NCBI GenBank assembly: GCA_964016985.1
Contig: OZ024826.1
Coordinates: forward strand, 67,296,268-67,360,267
Length of the DNA: 64,000 nt
Reading direction: 5' to 3'
Origin: Anodontia alba
Taxonomy: Eukaryota; Mollusca; Bivalvia; Lucinida; Lucinidae
The notes under the pieces were generated by a model, which was not told where the DNA came from, searched no databases, and saw nothing but the letters and a program-made list of their open reading frames with translations. The translations under genes and the position numbers were made by a program. This document shows positions 46,550 to 57,976 of the stretch, one piece after another. Every line of letters starts with the position of its first letter. Position 1 is the stretch's first letter.

Positions 46550-46563
46550 AGTGTTAGTTTCTT
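46550..46563. repeat. Target-site duplication (right) of the L1-like insertion
   Basis: AGTGTTAGTTTCTT, after which ORF1 of copy B resumes. Confidence 0.9.
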
Positions 46564-48135
46564 GGCCTCCGACAACGTAATTGTCGGTTCAGCCAGGGGT
46601 GGGGTGGGGGTGCACATTGTAGGTTTGGGGAGGGGTGGCTGAGAGGTGGCTTCAATTTGATTTTTTAGCCTGGCCAATTCGTCTTGGATTTGTGCATTCT
46701 CCAGACTAATTTTTACCTGATACTGCTTATACGCAGAACAGCCTGCGTATGCAGCTCCATGGGAGGTGAGCCCGCAGTTTGCACATTTGCGGTTTTTTGC
46801 GGTTTCTGCACTGCACATGCGTATGAGGTCGTGCGCAGTGTGGGCATTTTATTGTCTTGCTTCGGCACTTTTTTGAAGTGTGTCCGAAGACCTGGCATTT
46901 ATTGCATCGAATAACGTGTTTGAGGGAGGGTTCTAGGTTATAGACATAGCCGACGCCGTTTTGTTCCACTAACGTTGTTGGGAGGGCGGTGGGGCCTTAT
47001 CAAAAACGAGTTTTACCTGGGTGGTTGGTTTCCCTTCATTGTCGTTTTATCCGAGATGCCCTATTATTTGATTTTTCTTGAAGTCAAAGATTTTTTTTGA
47101 GGGAATCTATGGGTGAATTTAGTCCTGATCTTAATATTGCGTAACATTTTGTATTTTCCGCTTCATTGTTATTTTTCTTAGGGTTGTTTTCCGGTTTTTC
47201 TTTTGTAATGGATACATACTTTATATCGATACCTGGATGTTCGTATTTGCATGCCTTTTGCGCTTGCTATTTTCCATTTTAAAGAACGGACCCTGGTCTT
47301 GGACGGGGGCGTAGGCTGATTGAAATCCGCTTACGTGTTTTGCGAGTCCCTTCGCAAATTCTTGTAGTTTGGCTTCCCACAGGCCTTTAGCAAACGTGTA
47401 CAACATGTATACATATTGAATGGGTTCATGGGCCCATGTCCGTACATTAGTGGGGATGGGGGAGTAGGTATTTCTTATTGGTTCTTCAAATGCCGCGGCG
47501 TTTTTGGTCCCATGAGTTTTCCTATTCTTTTTGGTGACTTCCGTAAAGTCTTCTTCCCCTAAGTCTATATAGGATCCCTCTTGTGGGATCCTGACTTTCC
47601 CCGAACTTCCCTCTGGAGTTGCTATTGGGGAGAGTCCAAAATCTCCCGGTGTGAGGACTTCTTCGTCCAAACATAGTTGCTTAGCAATCATATTTTCTAG
47701 GTCAGAGCTAGCATCCCTTTTCTGACCTTTTCCTGGAGTCTGGGGTCCCTAACATACAGCTCATATGCGTTGCAAAACGTCCCTCACGTGGTGTCATTAC
47801 TTCTATTGGACCCTCGTAGGTAATTCCCCTGGGATCCGTCTGGGATCCCTTGAGATCCCCTATTTTGTCTCCCGATGGGGGTTGGGGTCCCGCGGGATCT
47901 TTTCTCTTGTCCCCTTGGGTCAGGGCTCCCTTTGGATCTCTGGGATCCTTCCCCTCTCCCTCCTGTGGTAAGGATCCCTTGGGATCTTTTCCTTTACCAG
48001 TGGTATCCCCCTTGCTTGATCCCTTAGGATCTATTGTGATTTCTTTTCCGGTATTCTGCAATGGCTTGGGTCCCTTGGGTTCCCCCCTATATCCTCCTGG
48101 GCTTGGGACCCCTTGGGATCCTTGTTTACCTTCAT

Positions 48136-48567
48136 TGTAGGGTTCTTTTCCTTAGTAATATCTCTTAGTTTGGTTTAAATAGAATTATCTTAAGCTAATA
48201 CTCCTAATACTTAAGGTATTTATAAAATCTATTGTTTAGTATTATTAACTGATCAGGTTTTTGAGGTTGAAAACTTATTCAGATATAAAATATATATGTA
48301 TCCAATATTTTTATCATCAAGTAAAGATGTAAACTACCTAAATACGATCTACTTCTACTGCCTACTGTGTAAACTTTAAGAATTACACCTCTAACCATCT
48401 ACTAAAACTGCGATTTATCGGTCTGATATGCTGTTTTCACACCTTTTTGTGTAAAGACAAAGTATGGTTGCCCTTAGGCGTAATTAAGTGCGAAAATCCG
48501 ACAAAAAGAGACAAGAATACGTCTTACCACCTTGAGATCATCACCTGGAATGATGGGTGGGTTGAGG
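48136..48567 (-). promoter_or_regulatory. 5' UTR of LINE copy B
   Basis: 432 bp between the 14-mer and the first ORF1 ATG, AT-rich apart from its outer 60 bp. Non-LTR elements normally carry an internal promoter here, but I see no motif that I can name with confidence. Confidence 0.5.
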
Positions 48568-48581
48568 TGAACGGCGCATTG
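48568..48581. repeat. 14-mer target site / TSD between LINE copies B and C
   Basis: TGAACGGCGCATTG between the 5' end of B and the (TTG)n tail of C. Confidence 0.85.
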
Positions 48582-48873
48582 TTGTTGTTGTTTCAGTTAA
48601 ATCTCTTAGGTGCAGGGGGTCCCAGGGTACGAAACCATACACTACCAGGAATTCTCGTACTACAGGAACTGTCACTCAGGTTATCGATATTCCATTTTAG
48701 ATAGGCTTCGATTAATTCCCTTTGATCGGAGGTCCGTAAGCGTCGTCTTACCTGTGTAGCTGGTGTGTAATCAACCCAGTGTCACACACCTACAGTACTA
48801 CTACAATTCAGATTAAATCATGTATGGATGCTCTTTAGAATCTTGGACCCAATATACACTGGACTAGGTCCGA

Positions 48874-49395
48874 GTTAGAATGAATGAATGAATGAATGAA
48901 TGAATTTCAGCAGATTATTCAGTATGATTTTCAAAAGAATATCAATAGTTTAACCTAAGAATTAATTAATAATGATAATAACAAAATATTGATTAATTGA
49001 CGAAAATCAATTATTATTATTGTTATTATTATTATTATTATTTCAAATTAAATAAAAAGTGTTGTATTTATTTATAGATAATTCAATATGATTTTTAAAC
49101 GCATTTCAATAGTTTAACCTAAGAAAACAAGAGTAATTAATAAATTAAAAAATGTGTTATATTTAATGAATGGTAATTCAGTAAGATTTTAAAATGAAGA
49201 ACAATAGTTAATCTAAGAAAACAAATGAGTTAATTAATTAAGGTTGTATTACTGATGATGGTTCGGTACAATATTTGAAAGAAAAACGATCATTTCACCC
49301 GGAGAAAACAAATGGGAAAATTTAATTAAGTATAAATAATTTAAAAACAAATGAATGAATGAATAAAAAAAAATTGGGATAATTTTCTCCAGTTC
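48874..49395. repeat. (GAAT)n microsatellite and diverged AT-rich tandem units
   Basis: A GAAT run at 48880-48904 is followed by three or four loosely similar units containing CAATAGTTTAACCTAAGAA or its variants, spaced about 110-140 bp. (TTA)n lies at 49012-49042. Non-coding. Confidence 0.6.
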
Positions 49396-49527
49396 TCCAT
49401 TAAAACATATGTTGTAGGTATTAATTTGATGCACCTCGGTGAAGCAAAAACATGTAATGAGTACTCATTTGAAGAACCTTGGTGAGGCTCATCTAATGAG
49501 TACCCACAACTTATGTTTTTATGGAGA
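49396..49527. repeat. Fold-back (MITE-like) repeat
   Basis: The left arm starts CCATTAAAACATATGTTGTA and the right arm reverse complement starts CCATAAAAACATAAGTTGTG. They stay similar for about 48 bases, with a centre containing a second pair (AATGAGTACTCATT). Confidence 0.65.
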
Positions 49528-49559
49528 GAAAAAATACAATCATCAAATACATATCCTGA

Positions 49560-50020
49560 ACAATTCCTCTGTATGTTTTATTTTCAAAACAGGATTTGAC
49601 ATTTCATGAATATTGTCTCCAATGAAGACTATTTGCATGAATTGTCAAATTTTCTGGACAAACAATAACCACTTTATCGCATGCTGAATTAGCACAGAAA
49701 GTGATAAATATTAAGGGATCAAATATCACCCCCACCCCTAAAAAGGAAATGGTTTGACATTTCATACAATTTGCATAAAATATCAAATCCTATTTTCTGG
49801 GGAAAATTCAACAAATATCACCAGTTTATTGCTGCTGAATTAGCCCAGAGAGTGGAAAAGATTAAGGGTTAAAATTTTTACCCATCCCCCACCCCCACAA
49901 AAAAGAAAAGAAAAAAAAGGTTTGACAGTCCATACAAACTGTCCCTATTGGAGACAATTCGCATGACATGTCAAAGCCTACTTTCTGGGAAAAATAAGAA
50001 TATCATCATCACTTTTCCCT
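49560..50020. repeat. Diverged tandem repeat, about 165-bp unit
   Basis: Three units share GGTTTGACA(T/G)T(T/C)CAT, a GACAATTCGCATGACATGTC-like segment, TTTTCTGG and a C-rich patch (CCCACCCC). Non-coding. Confidence 0.6.
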
Positions 50021-50224
50021 TGATGCATGAATGTTGTTTAACAATCATTTAAACTTAAGAAAAAAAAATAGACAAACTGTCAAAAAACTTACATAAAAAT
50101 TAATGTAGCATATGCTATTTCAAGTTTTATCTTATCATCTCAAGAATTGCAGGACCCCGTGACCTGTCTCAGATAAAGGGCAGTTGTGTCAGATTATGAA
50201 AAAAGGGAAATTATGTATTATGCA

Positions 50225-51340
50225 AACACTAAAGATCCAGATCAGTCAGCGCATCTGCACACTCTGATCAGGATTTTCACGGTTAATCAATATATTCTAC
50301 AGTAATCAGTGTTTCTTTAGTTACACAGTTAAAGATGGTGCTTTGTTTGCCCATATTCTTAGATCATAGTCATAATGGTCCTTTTCAAATGTTGATGTTC
50401 ATTTGGTGTTTTGACCACCTTGTTTTTATTGCATGAGTTATAGATCTAGCCATTATTATCTTGTCCAGTGGCCTGAGGCTTCTAGTTCCCACTGGATAAT
50501 GATAATAAGAGTAGACAAATGGAACCAGAAAATAAACAACGTGCTGTTATTTAACTTGTATTTATATATGTTTGAACAATTTTTTAATGCTAATATAAAT
50601 GAAAGTAAAATGTTTTGTTGATCGTTTCAAGAACTTTGAGGTGTCTTCAAGTAAAATAAGAAACAATTATGATTGAATCTTTTTAAAAAAATGGGCCTTT
50701 TGAATTATGCGATCAATGTAGACCCTGATTAGTCTGTGTGTCCGCTGAAATATATTGATCAGAGTCTATACTGCATGTTGAATACAGCTTGCACAATCTA
50801 TTAATGAAAAATGTATGCACATGCTGATCTGGAACTACAATGGTTGCTGCTTTTATTTGGAGAGACTCGTGTTATTTCTGTGTTGGGTAGTTAGCAAATA
50901 TGGATAAAATGTCGTTTTCCTTGGATTATGACTGTTACTACTACCCTACCTTTTAGACAGAGAGGTCTGTGCCAACAGTGTAGATCCAGATCAGATGTCA
51001 CATTACGCATTGTGTGTTCAGTGTCTACACTATTTTACACTTACCCAGCAATGTTTAGACAAATCAGTTGGTTCTATAATGGCCTTGTTAAAAAAATAGG
51101 GCAAGTGTTGTAAAGAGTAGAATCGAATCATCTGGTATGCCAGGTTTGTTTTTGAAACAATTGCCTTTAGGCTAATATTGAAAAGGTGTGAGTGAACAAT
51201 TTATTGAATCTGACTGAGAAAGTGGTTTATAGTATTTAACCTCAGTATTCTGATAAAAACACCATAACAAAAGGCAGTGACCCTGATCAGACATTACATC
51301 ACAGAGTACCTTATCAAGGTCTACACTGTTTGCCACACAA
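50225..51340. repeat. Cluster of degenerate fold-back repeat copies
   Basis: GATCAG-centred arms recur at 50230-50285, 50706-50780, 50970-51035 and 51275-51335, for example TAGACCCTGATTAGTC with TGATCAGAGTCTATACTG. They belong to the family seen intact at 19869-19950. No gene between them. Confidence 0.6.
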
Positions 51341-53121
51341 ATAGCAGGTATAAGCTGTGTCAACAGGTAGCCAAACCGACTTGATCAAATTTCAGTATGA
51401 TAGTAATTTAATGTGTCTAATAGGGTTTATACGATAGCAATATTTTACCCCTAAATACACATGTACGATAGTATAAACTATCCATGTGGCTATTTTACAA
51501 ATAAAACATTTCGAATATGACCAGCATAATAATATTTATTCTTCGGAATTGTGATGTACAACATAATAATAATATTAGTAGTAGTAGTAAATAATAATAA
51601 TAATAATAATATCATTAGTATCATTATGTTTTAATTTCCTAGATAGAAACAAAATAGGACCAGCATAGGATTATTTATTTTCCGAATTATGATATACAGC
51701 TAAAGATTACTACAATAATTATTTCTGAAAATAATATCAATTATCATTTTGTTTTAATGTATTTTTTTAAATATTATAAATTATTTATTAGATATACATA
51801 TTTAACACCGCATGTTGATTAGAGCTTGCATATTCTATCAGAGAAAAAATGTACGCACATGCTGATCTGGAACTACAATGGTTGCACGTCATATTTAATG
51901 CTGCTTTTATTTGGAGAGACTCGTGTTAGTCACAGACTTAGAGAAAAACGTTTGAGAGAGACAGCCTCACCCTCATTCAGTTTTTTATAGTCAAATTTAT
52001 TTTGTACACGCACGCACATGATTGTGTACAATGTACTTTAGTCCTTATTTATGTACAGGAATCTAAAATGAGCAAATCGTGTCAATTAAAGTGCTAGTGT
52101 ATGCAAAAAGATCAAATGTTGGATTTGATTCTGTCTGTGCAATTAAAATTGCGCATAAGCATGTATGTCAATTATGTAAAAAGTGATTTCGTTGTTTTCT
52201 TTCGTCAAGATAAGGACATAATTGGCACTCATTAGCAGTAATTGTTATTAAGAAAACATCGCAAGAGTGGCCGCGCATTTAGGTATTTTTCTTGTATCCC
52301 GACAAAGCATTTTTGTTTTCGTTATTAAACAAACAAAAAAACAAGTAATTAAGCAGTTTGTAGTTTTCTTATGATCAAAAATTATTATATCAAATTTTCA
52401 TTAAAGCTTCAGTAAGTTGCTGAATAAAAACATAATTCGACATAAACAAAAAATAAATAAATAAGTTTATATTATTATAAATATATATCTTTGTTTTCCT
52501 TTTTGAAGCTAAATAATCTTTATAATACTATCAATGGATACCAATTTCTTTTTTATTTTCCAATTCTTACAACCTCTTTTACAATTCATTCTATAGTATC
52601 ATGTGTACACAAGACCTGCGTCTGTGTAATCATTACACATTTTCGCTCCGCATTTTTCAAATATAGCTATATTCTGCAACCTGTGGGCCATTTTTAATAA
52701 AATAATTTATTCAATATTTTACTACCTAACTATAGATATTAAATAGATCTACCGAATGAGAGGTTATAACAAACGGAGAAATTTTAAAAAATATGACTTT
52801 TGGGCGATTGAATCAAGGCTATTTTTCATTTTTGTTGTAAAATACAAAGACTTAATAAGGAAAAACCCTTGTAGCATTCATTACAACCTGGGCCATTTTA
52901 AAATTTATTTTATTTCAACAAATTTGGTATCAAATTGAAGCAGATACATTTTTCCATCTATTGCGAGGTTATAATAATATCTTGTGTTATTGAAAATTAA
53001 TGATTTTATTAGTTAAACGATGGGCTCCTATATAATTCTATACATTTCCACACTATTACCTGTCTGAGAACTAGCGACAGGCTGTGACGTCATAAAGTGG
53101 ACCGATTGGTGCGGATTAGTA
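51341..53121. other. AT-rich interior of the TIR element, no gene
   Basis: (AAT)n at 51590-51612. A duplicated motif (CACATGCTGATCTGGAACTA) occurs at 50817 and 51856. No frame or domain is recognised. Confidence 0.5.
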
Positions 53122-53672
53122 CCTGTAGTACGAGAATTCCTGCATATGATAGGCACAACCCCTACACCCGCGTCTGTACGTCGTCAATCGTCTGTTAAGT
53201 TTTCGTCAGTCGTCCTTGCGGTAGTCGAACATGCCAGGAGTAGCAAAAGGAGGTAATTAGAGGCGACAGTGCAAGGTCTAGGCGGAGGCAGTGCAGAAAA
53301 GTTCTAACTTTTAACTGTTTTCCTTATTGGCTTCTGAACGGTGACTAGTTAGAATTCCTTACTAGGTCACCTCGCCCGGACGTTGTGTGCTTGGTGGAAA
53401 ACAGTCTGTAAGTTACAGAATTTTGACGGGCGGCCGAAAGATGTGAGCTTTTAATCTCGCACGGACTGCGTGGCGAAACGGCAGTCGTACATGCACAGCT
53501 CTCGTGTGACCTAGTTTTGGTCTGGAGGCGCAACTGTGCTGAAAATGTTTTAAGTTTTTCTGTTTTTCACTAGGCTTTAATTCGGGACTTCGTTAGAATT
53601 CCTAACTAGGTCACCTCGCCCGGACTCTGTATGCCGCGGCTGCGGAAAAACAGACTGTAAGTTACTGAATTT

Positions 53673-53686
53673 TGAACGGCGCATTG
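53673..53686. repeat. 14-mer target site / TSD between LINE copies C and D
   Basis: TGAACGGCGCATTG; the tail of D that follows is (TG)n instead of (TTG)n. Confidence 0.85.
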
Positions 53687-55855
53687 TGTGTGTGTGTGTG
53701 TGTTTCAGTTTGGTCTCTTAGGTGCAGGGGGTCCCAGGGTACGGAACCATAACAGGCACAACCCCTACACCCGCGTCTGTACGTCGTCAAGCGTCCGTTA
53801 TGTTATCGTCTGTCGTCCTTGCTGTAGTCGTAGCCGGAAGAGGAATTGGTGGATAATTAAATGCGGGTCTGGCTACGGCTAGCGAGGTCTGGGCAAAGGT
53901 TGTTTCCTTGTGCGTCTTATCTCCGTGTTGACAACCTGGGCATCCTGATTGATCCGGAGGTGTTTGGAGACTTCCCTCATCTACGGAGTACACGGTTGTG
54001 CTTCTCCCTTGGGAGTAGCTAGGGTCTTATTTTTGGTTGAGTCCGGGGATGTGGCACTATTTGTAGTGCTGAGATGGACCTTATTTACATGAGGATGGGC
54101 AGACGCAGTCACATACACTCTTCCCGCCCTTTCCGGGTGGGGTACAAATAGGTACACTCTTCTTATTCCAATTTTGCCCTTGATAGAGTGTTCCTTGTAA
54201 GGTGTTAATTTTGAACTCCTCTATCTAAATTTTAAGCTTTAATCACGGTCTTCTAGGGTTGAGTTACCCAGGCTGACCCGCTTGTTTAATCATTTTCTTA
54301 TAGGGCTTGCGTTTTGTTTGGGTGGCGATTAGTTTGATTTTAGATTTAGGGACATGCTTTTCTATCAGTTTATGTAGTTTCTTGCAATGTTGATGACTCA
54401 TCTAAATTTGATATACATATGATGTATATCTTCAATTTTGCCAAACAGGGGGAATGTGAAGTTTCTAGTGTTGTTAGTTGTTAGTGCGTCCTGTTGATTT
54501 CGACTCGTCCTACTATGTGCCTCAGTGTAGGCCGGACGCTGTATTGACAATTTTTATATTGGTATTTTTGTTAATTATTTTTAAGTTTTTGTTTGGTTTT
54601 TATATATAATGTTTTTTTGGTATGCGGCCGCTCCTCCACACACAAGCGGCATTCTTGTCCGGGCCTGTGTGGGGGTGCGGTAGCATGTTTTTCACATTTT
54701 TTTTTTTTGTAACAAACATTTAGGACAATACGGTACAAGACAAGACATTGCTCTTCCTACCTTATTGTATACTTACTGTATCTATGTGGACACTTCACCA
54801 GACATCACAAACACTGAAAATATTTATATATCACATACAAGTGTTACATTACTGTAACTTATAGGTTTAGGACTTATTCTATGTAGACCCTTCTTTTTTG
54901 TCCGAGTACGAATAGATGACGAGTCCATTCGTGCGCTTTCTGGGCTTGCATATAGTGCTGTTCGCAGTATTGATTTTTTTTATTATTATTGATTTGCGCT
55001 GTTTATTTTGGTGCTTTCTTTAGCAGACTCGCAAATTAGGTCAATCCAATTGTTTACCTATTTTGGCTTTCATGGCTTGACTTATCTTATCGTGTCGAAC
55101 TGGGTAATGACAGAGTTCCTTGGGGTTTTGCTGCTACTACCTAGACATTTTCTACTAGCTACCTATCCTTTTCTATTTATATTCCTTTCCTACTAATTTC
55201 TGGTATCGAGGATGTGGGGTATTATATAAACGTTTGTTTTAATGTTGCTTTCATCTCGGTTATTTCTACTGCTACCTAATATCCCCTTTTATGATTTTAA
55301 ATTGTTAGTCGTTTAATTAATTTGCTTAATTAATTGTTAGATTCTCTTCTTCTTCTTCTTCTTCTTCTTCTTCTATATTCCAGGACTTTTCATCCGGGCC
55401 TGAGTTATGCAGTCTCGCTTATTCATTCTACTTTCTCTACTACTACTATTTGTATTTATGTAATTATAATAATATATGTGGATTTTAAATTATAATAATT
55501 TATATAGATTTTAGTAATAGGATAATATAATATTATAATCCTTGAAAGAATCTTTGTTGGATTTTGTTCTCTTTCTTTGTTTGCTCTGTTCAACGCTTCT
55601 CTGTCGATTAGGCGCCTCGAACGCCGAACCAGCGATATAAGGATACCAGTGCGTGGGTATCCTTTCAGCATGCATTTCGGTTTCTCGGCGCCTGATGACA
55701 GGTGGAGTCACTGATTGCATACATTGTTATGCTGTTTAACAGGCTACTATATGTTTCGCTTCATTATTATTATTGTTGTTTATTATCTCCTGTTATCTCC
55801 ATTTGAATGCGCATTCGCGCAGTTCAGGTGTGCTTATCGCTGGACGTCAAAGGCG
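53687..55855 (-). mobile_element. Nimb/I-type LINE, copy D (diverged, 3' UTR only)
   Basis: Collinear with the 3' UTR of A but clearly more diverged. Shared landmarks: CAGGGGGTCCCAGGGTACG (53724), TTCCCGCCCTTTCCGGGTGG (54120), CGACTCGTCCTA (54500), a hairpin module (55639-55664) and TTTCAGCATGCA. It is 5'-truncated before ORF2 and flanked by the 14-mer on both sides. (CTT)n at 55346-55373. No coding sequence. Confidence 0.75.
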
Positions 55856-55869
55856 TGAACGGCGCATTG
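55856..55869. repeat. 14-mer target site / TSD, right edge of the LINE array
   Basis: TGAACGGCGCATTG followed by GCTTGCGTTCCAG, not by a (TTG)n tail. This shows that the 14-mer exists without an element attached on that side. Confidence 0.82.
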
Positions 55870-56252
55870 GCTTGCGTTCCAGTATTTATAACGTGAACGC
55901 GAACGTGAATGAAAACATGCATTGTCGACGGTACGTCGCTAACAATGGCGTCATGTGAACCGACGCTAGCTGTGTTTCTTGTAAGTTTGTTTATCGCTGG
56001 CCAACTTACATAATATGTTATAGCAATATGGTTCCATTTTAATTTGTTTCTACATGTTGACGGAAATCATACGCAGAATTTCTTTCTTTGTCTTATACTC
56101 CCCTTTTTTAGATTAACAGATTGTTCATTTGCTTATAACATGTCCTGCATTAATCGAAGTAAATAAATGAAAAATAGAAAACGTGCTATCATTGGGAAGG
56201 TTGCTAAATTTTATTTCAAATCAAAATCATACACTAATGAATAAGGTGATGA
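55870..56252. other. CpG-rich flank with possible TATA box and possible first exon
   Basis: 55870-55980 is richer in CpG than the surroundings. TATTTATA at 55883-55890 reads TATAAATA on the minus strand. On plus, ATGGCGTCATGTGAACCG at 55945 opens 12 codons (MASCEPTLAVFL) followed by GTAAGT at 55981, a good splice donor. No family is recognised and no second exon is seen. These are candidates only. Confidence 0.25.
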
Positions 56253-56557
56253 AGCTCCAGTGCGTTTTGCTTTGAGTATGACACAAATAAATGGAAAACA
56301 AGTATATACATGGACATGAACATTTATTCCTTTGATTTTACATTAATAACGTTAGTATTCCTAGACCGATCTCAGTCAGCACATCTGATGAGTCAGGCCA
56401 GTGCTGTTCAAAAATATCAAATCCAAAAGACTCAGTTTTGCTATCAAATGCAAAAGACTCTGTTTTGCTGAGTGACGCTGAAATGATTGGTTAAAATTCA
56501 CAGTAACGTTGCCCCAGGTAACGTAATGTTTGTCGACGTCCACTTGTGAAATCTCTG

Positions 56558-56607
<50 letters not shown>

Positions 56608-57942
56608 TCATGTGATTTGTTTGCTAGGCAAGGAATCTTTACCACAGCATTATAAGGCCAGAGCATTAACTGCGGGTGCGCCGACTGTTCTGAACCTTCG
56701 TTGTCCACCTATTAGATGGTACCTTTTCGTGTGACACGGCTCAAATTACAAAAGGACCTGAATATCATATGCGAACAGTGTAGATCCTGATCAGAGTTCG
56801 AATATGCGCGGATAAGACTCTGATAAGATTTCGCAGGTGTGCTGCTTGTTCTCGGGCAATGAATACAGGCAAATATATGCATTACCCGGAAGCAATCAAG
56901 CATTCATGTACGCTTGCATACAAAACATGCATGCATGCGTGCGTGCCTTCCTGCCTGTGTCATAGACACATACGGACAAGTGCATGATAACATACGAATA
57001 TGCGTGCGTGCATGAATGCATGCATGAGGCATATGCATGCATTATCATTATCATCATCATTACTACCGTATTTGCTCTAAATATTGGGACAACTTAACCC
57101 ATTGTCATATCTGTCCTAAAATTTAAACAAGACCAGTTTACTACCTTTTGACATGCCTAACATGTTGCTGGATGAGTGGCAAACAATGAAGGCCCTGATC
57201 AAACGCCGCGTTCTGCGGCGTCTGATCAGGGTCTACACTGTTTGCTCAGGCCTGCTGTCCGAATACTAAAGGTTATTACGGTATTATCATTACGAACGGT
57301 AACTAATGCAGGCTAATCTGTCTACAATTGTCAAAAGACCCATTTCTCATATTCAGGCCATTATCATTATTATAAGTAAAAGTAGTAGCGGTAGTTGTAG
57401 TAATAGTATGAATCGACATAGGAGAAAAGGGCCAACCTAGCATATGCAAACAACGGATACTAAGAACCATATATGCACCCGCGCAGTCTGAACAGGGATT
57501 TTCTATTTAACGATGTTTCCCTTAAATATTCAGACACTTCAGCTCTTACCGTACATGCCCTAATAATTTGAAACGTCCATTTGGCTACCTGTTGATGTGT
57601 CCAAGAAGTGCAAGACGAGAGACTAACAGTGTAGACCCTGATCAGAAGCTGCATTCTGCTGTGTCTGATAAGGATCTTCACTGATTACCAAGGCCTGACA
57701 GTCCGAAAGGATAAACACGGTACTTATTTTTTTACCATAACTCAATAATTCCGTGACATTATAGTGAAACTTTCATGATGTGTAATCATGCAGGCTGATC
57801 TGGGTTTTTCTGTTTGCATTTGTGATAAGGTACATTTTCTCAGGTTACGGGTATCATTTTTATAAGCCGAAACTTGAGGACCCTGATAGGGTTGACTGAT
57901 TGGTTAGAAATGGCCATTTTCTATACTGATTAGAGGAAAATT

Positions 57943-57976
<34 letters not shown>

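Larger units (their letters stand above)
44595..48135 (-). pseudogene. LINE ORF1, copy B: DPKG-repeat N-terminus and CCHC knuckles (interrupted)
   Basis: An ATG at 48135 starts a stretch rich in D-P-K-G (KDPKGSLPQEGEGKDPRDPK and similar), encoded by GGATCC-rich DNA at 47820-48125; small indels shift the frame. 47691-47221 is a conventional domain (FTEVTKKNRKTHGTKNAA, YVYMLYTFAKGLWEAKLQEF). Zinc knuckles follow at about 46925-46750 (CNKCQVFGHTSKKC, CANCGLTSHGAAYAGC). The L1-like insertion 45151-46549 splits the frame between LSEAKK and LTLNVVKQ. The stop TAA (44595-44597) abuts the ORF2 ATG. The role is RNA binding and particle formation, inferred from the knuckles. Confidence 0.8.
31829..48567 (-). 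mobile_element. Nimb/I-type LINE, copy B (longest copy, twice interrupted)
   Basis: After removing a 5.54-kb CR1-like insertion (33998-39540) and a 1.4-kb L1-like insertion (45151-46549), with one copy of each target duplication, about 9.8 kb remains. That is 5' UTR, ORF1, ORF2, long 3' UTR and (CAA)n tail. Flanking 14-mers lie at 31815 and 48568. Its 5' end directly abuts the 14-mer, so it may be nearly full length. Both ORFs carry frameshifts. Confidence 0.85.
48646..53142. mobile_element. 4.5-kb non-autonomous element with 21-bp terminal inverted repeats
   Basis: 48646-48666 begins CAGGAATTCTCG and is the exact reverse complement of 53122-53142. It sits inside the otherwise continuous tail of LINE copy C, so both ends are supported. 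The adjoining 8 bases do not match cleanly (48638-48645 versus 53143-53150), so the target duplication is unclear. No transposase-like frame is present. The interior consists of microsatellites, tandem repeats and fold-back repeats. The CAG start is compatible with a hAT-type element, but this is not established. Confidence 0.68.
48582..53672 (-). mobile_element. Nimb/I-type LINE, copy C (short 3' fragment, interrupted)
   Basis: Only the last few hundred bases of the 3' UTR are present: 48582-48645 and 53143-53672, separated by a TIR element. CAGGGGGTCCCAGGGTACG then AGGCACAACCCCTACACC matches copies A, B, D and E. The remaining part includes two units of a roughly 244-bp repeat (TTAGAATTCC at 53349 and 53593). 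It is more diverged than A and B, hence older or of another subfamily. Confidence 0.72.
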
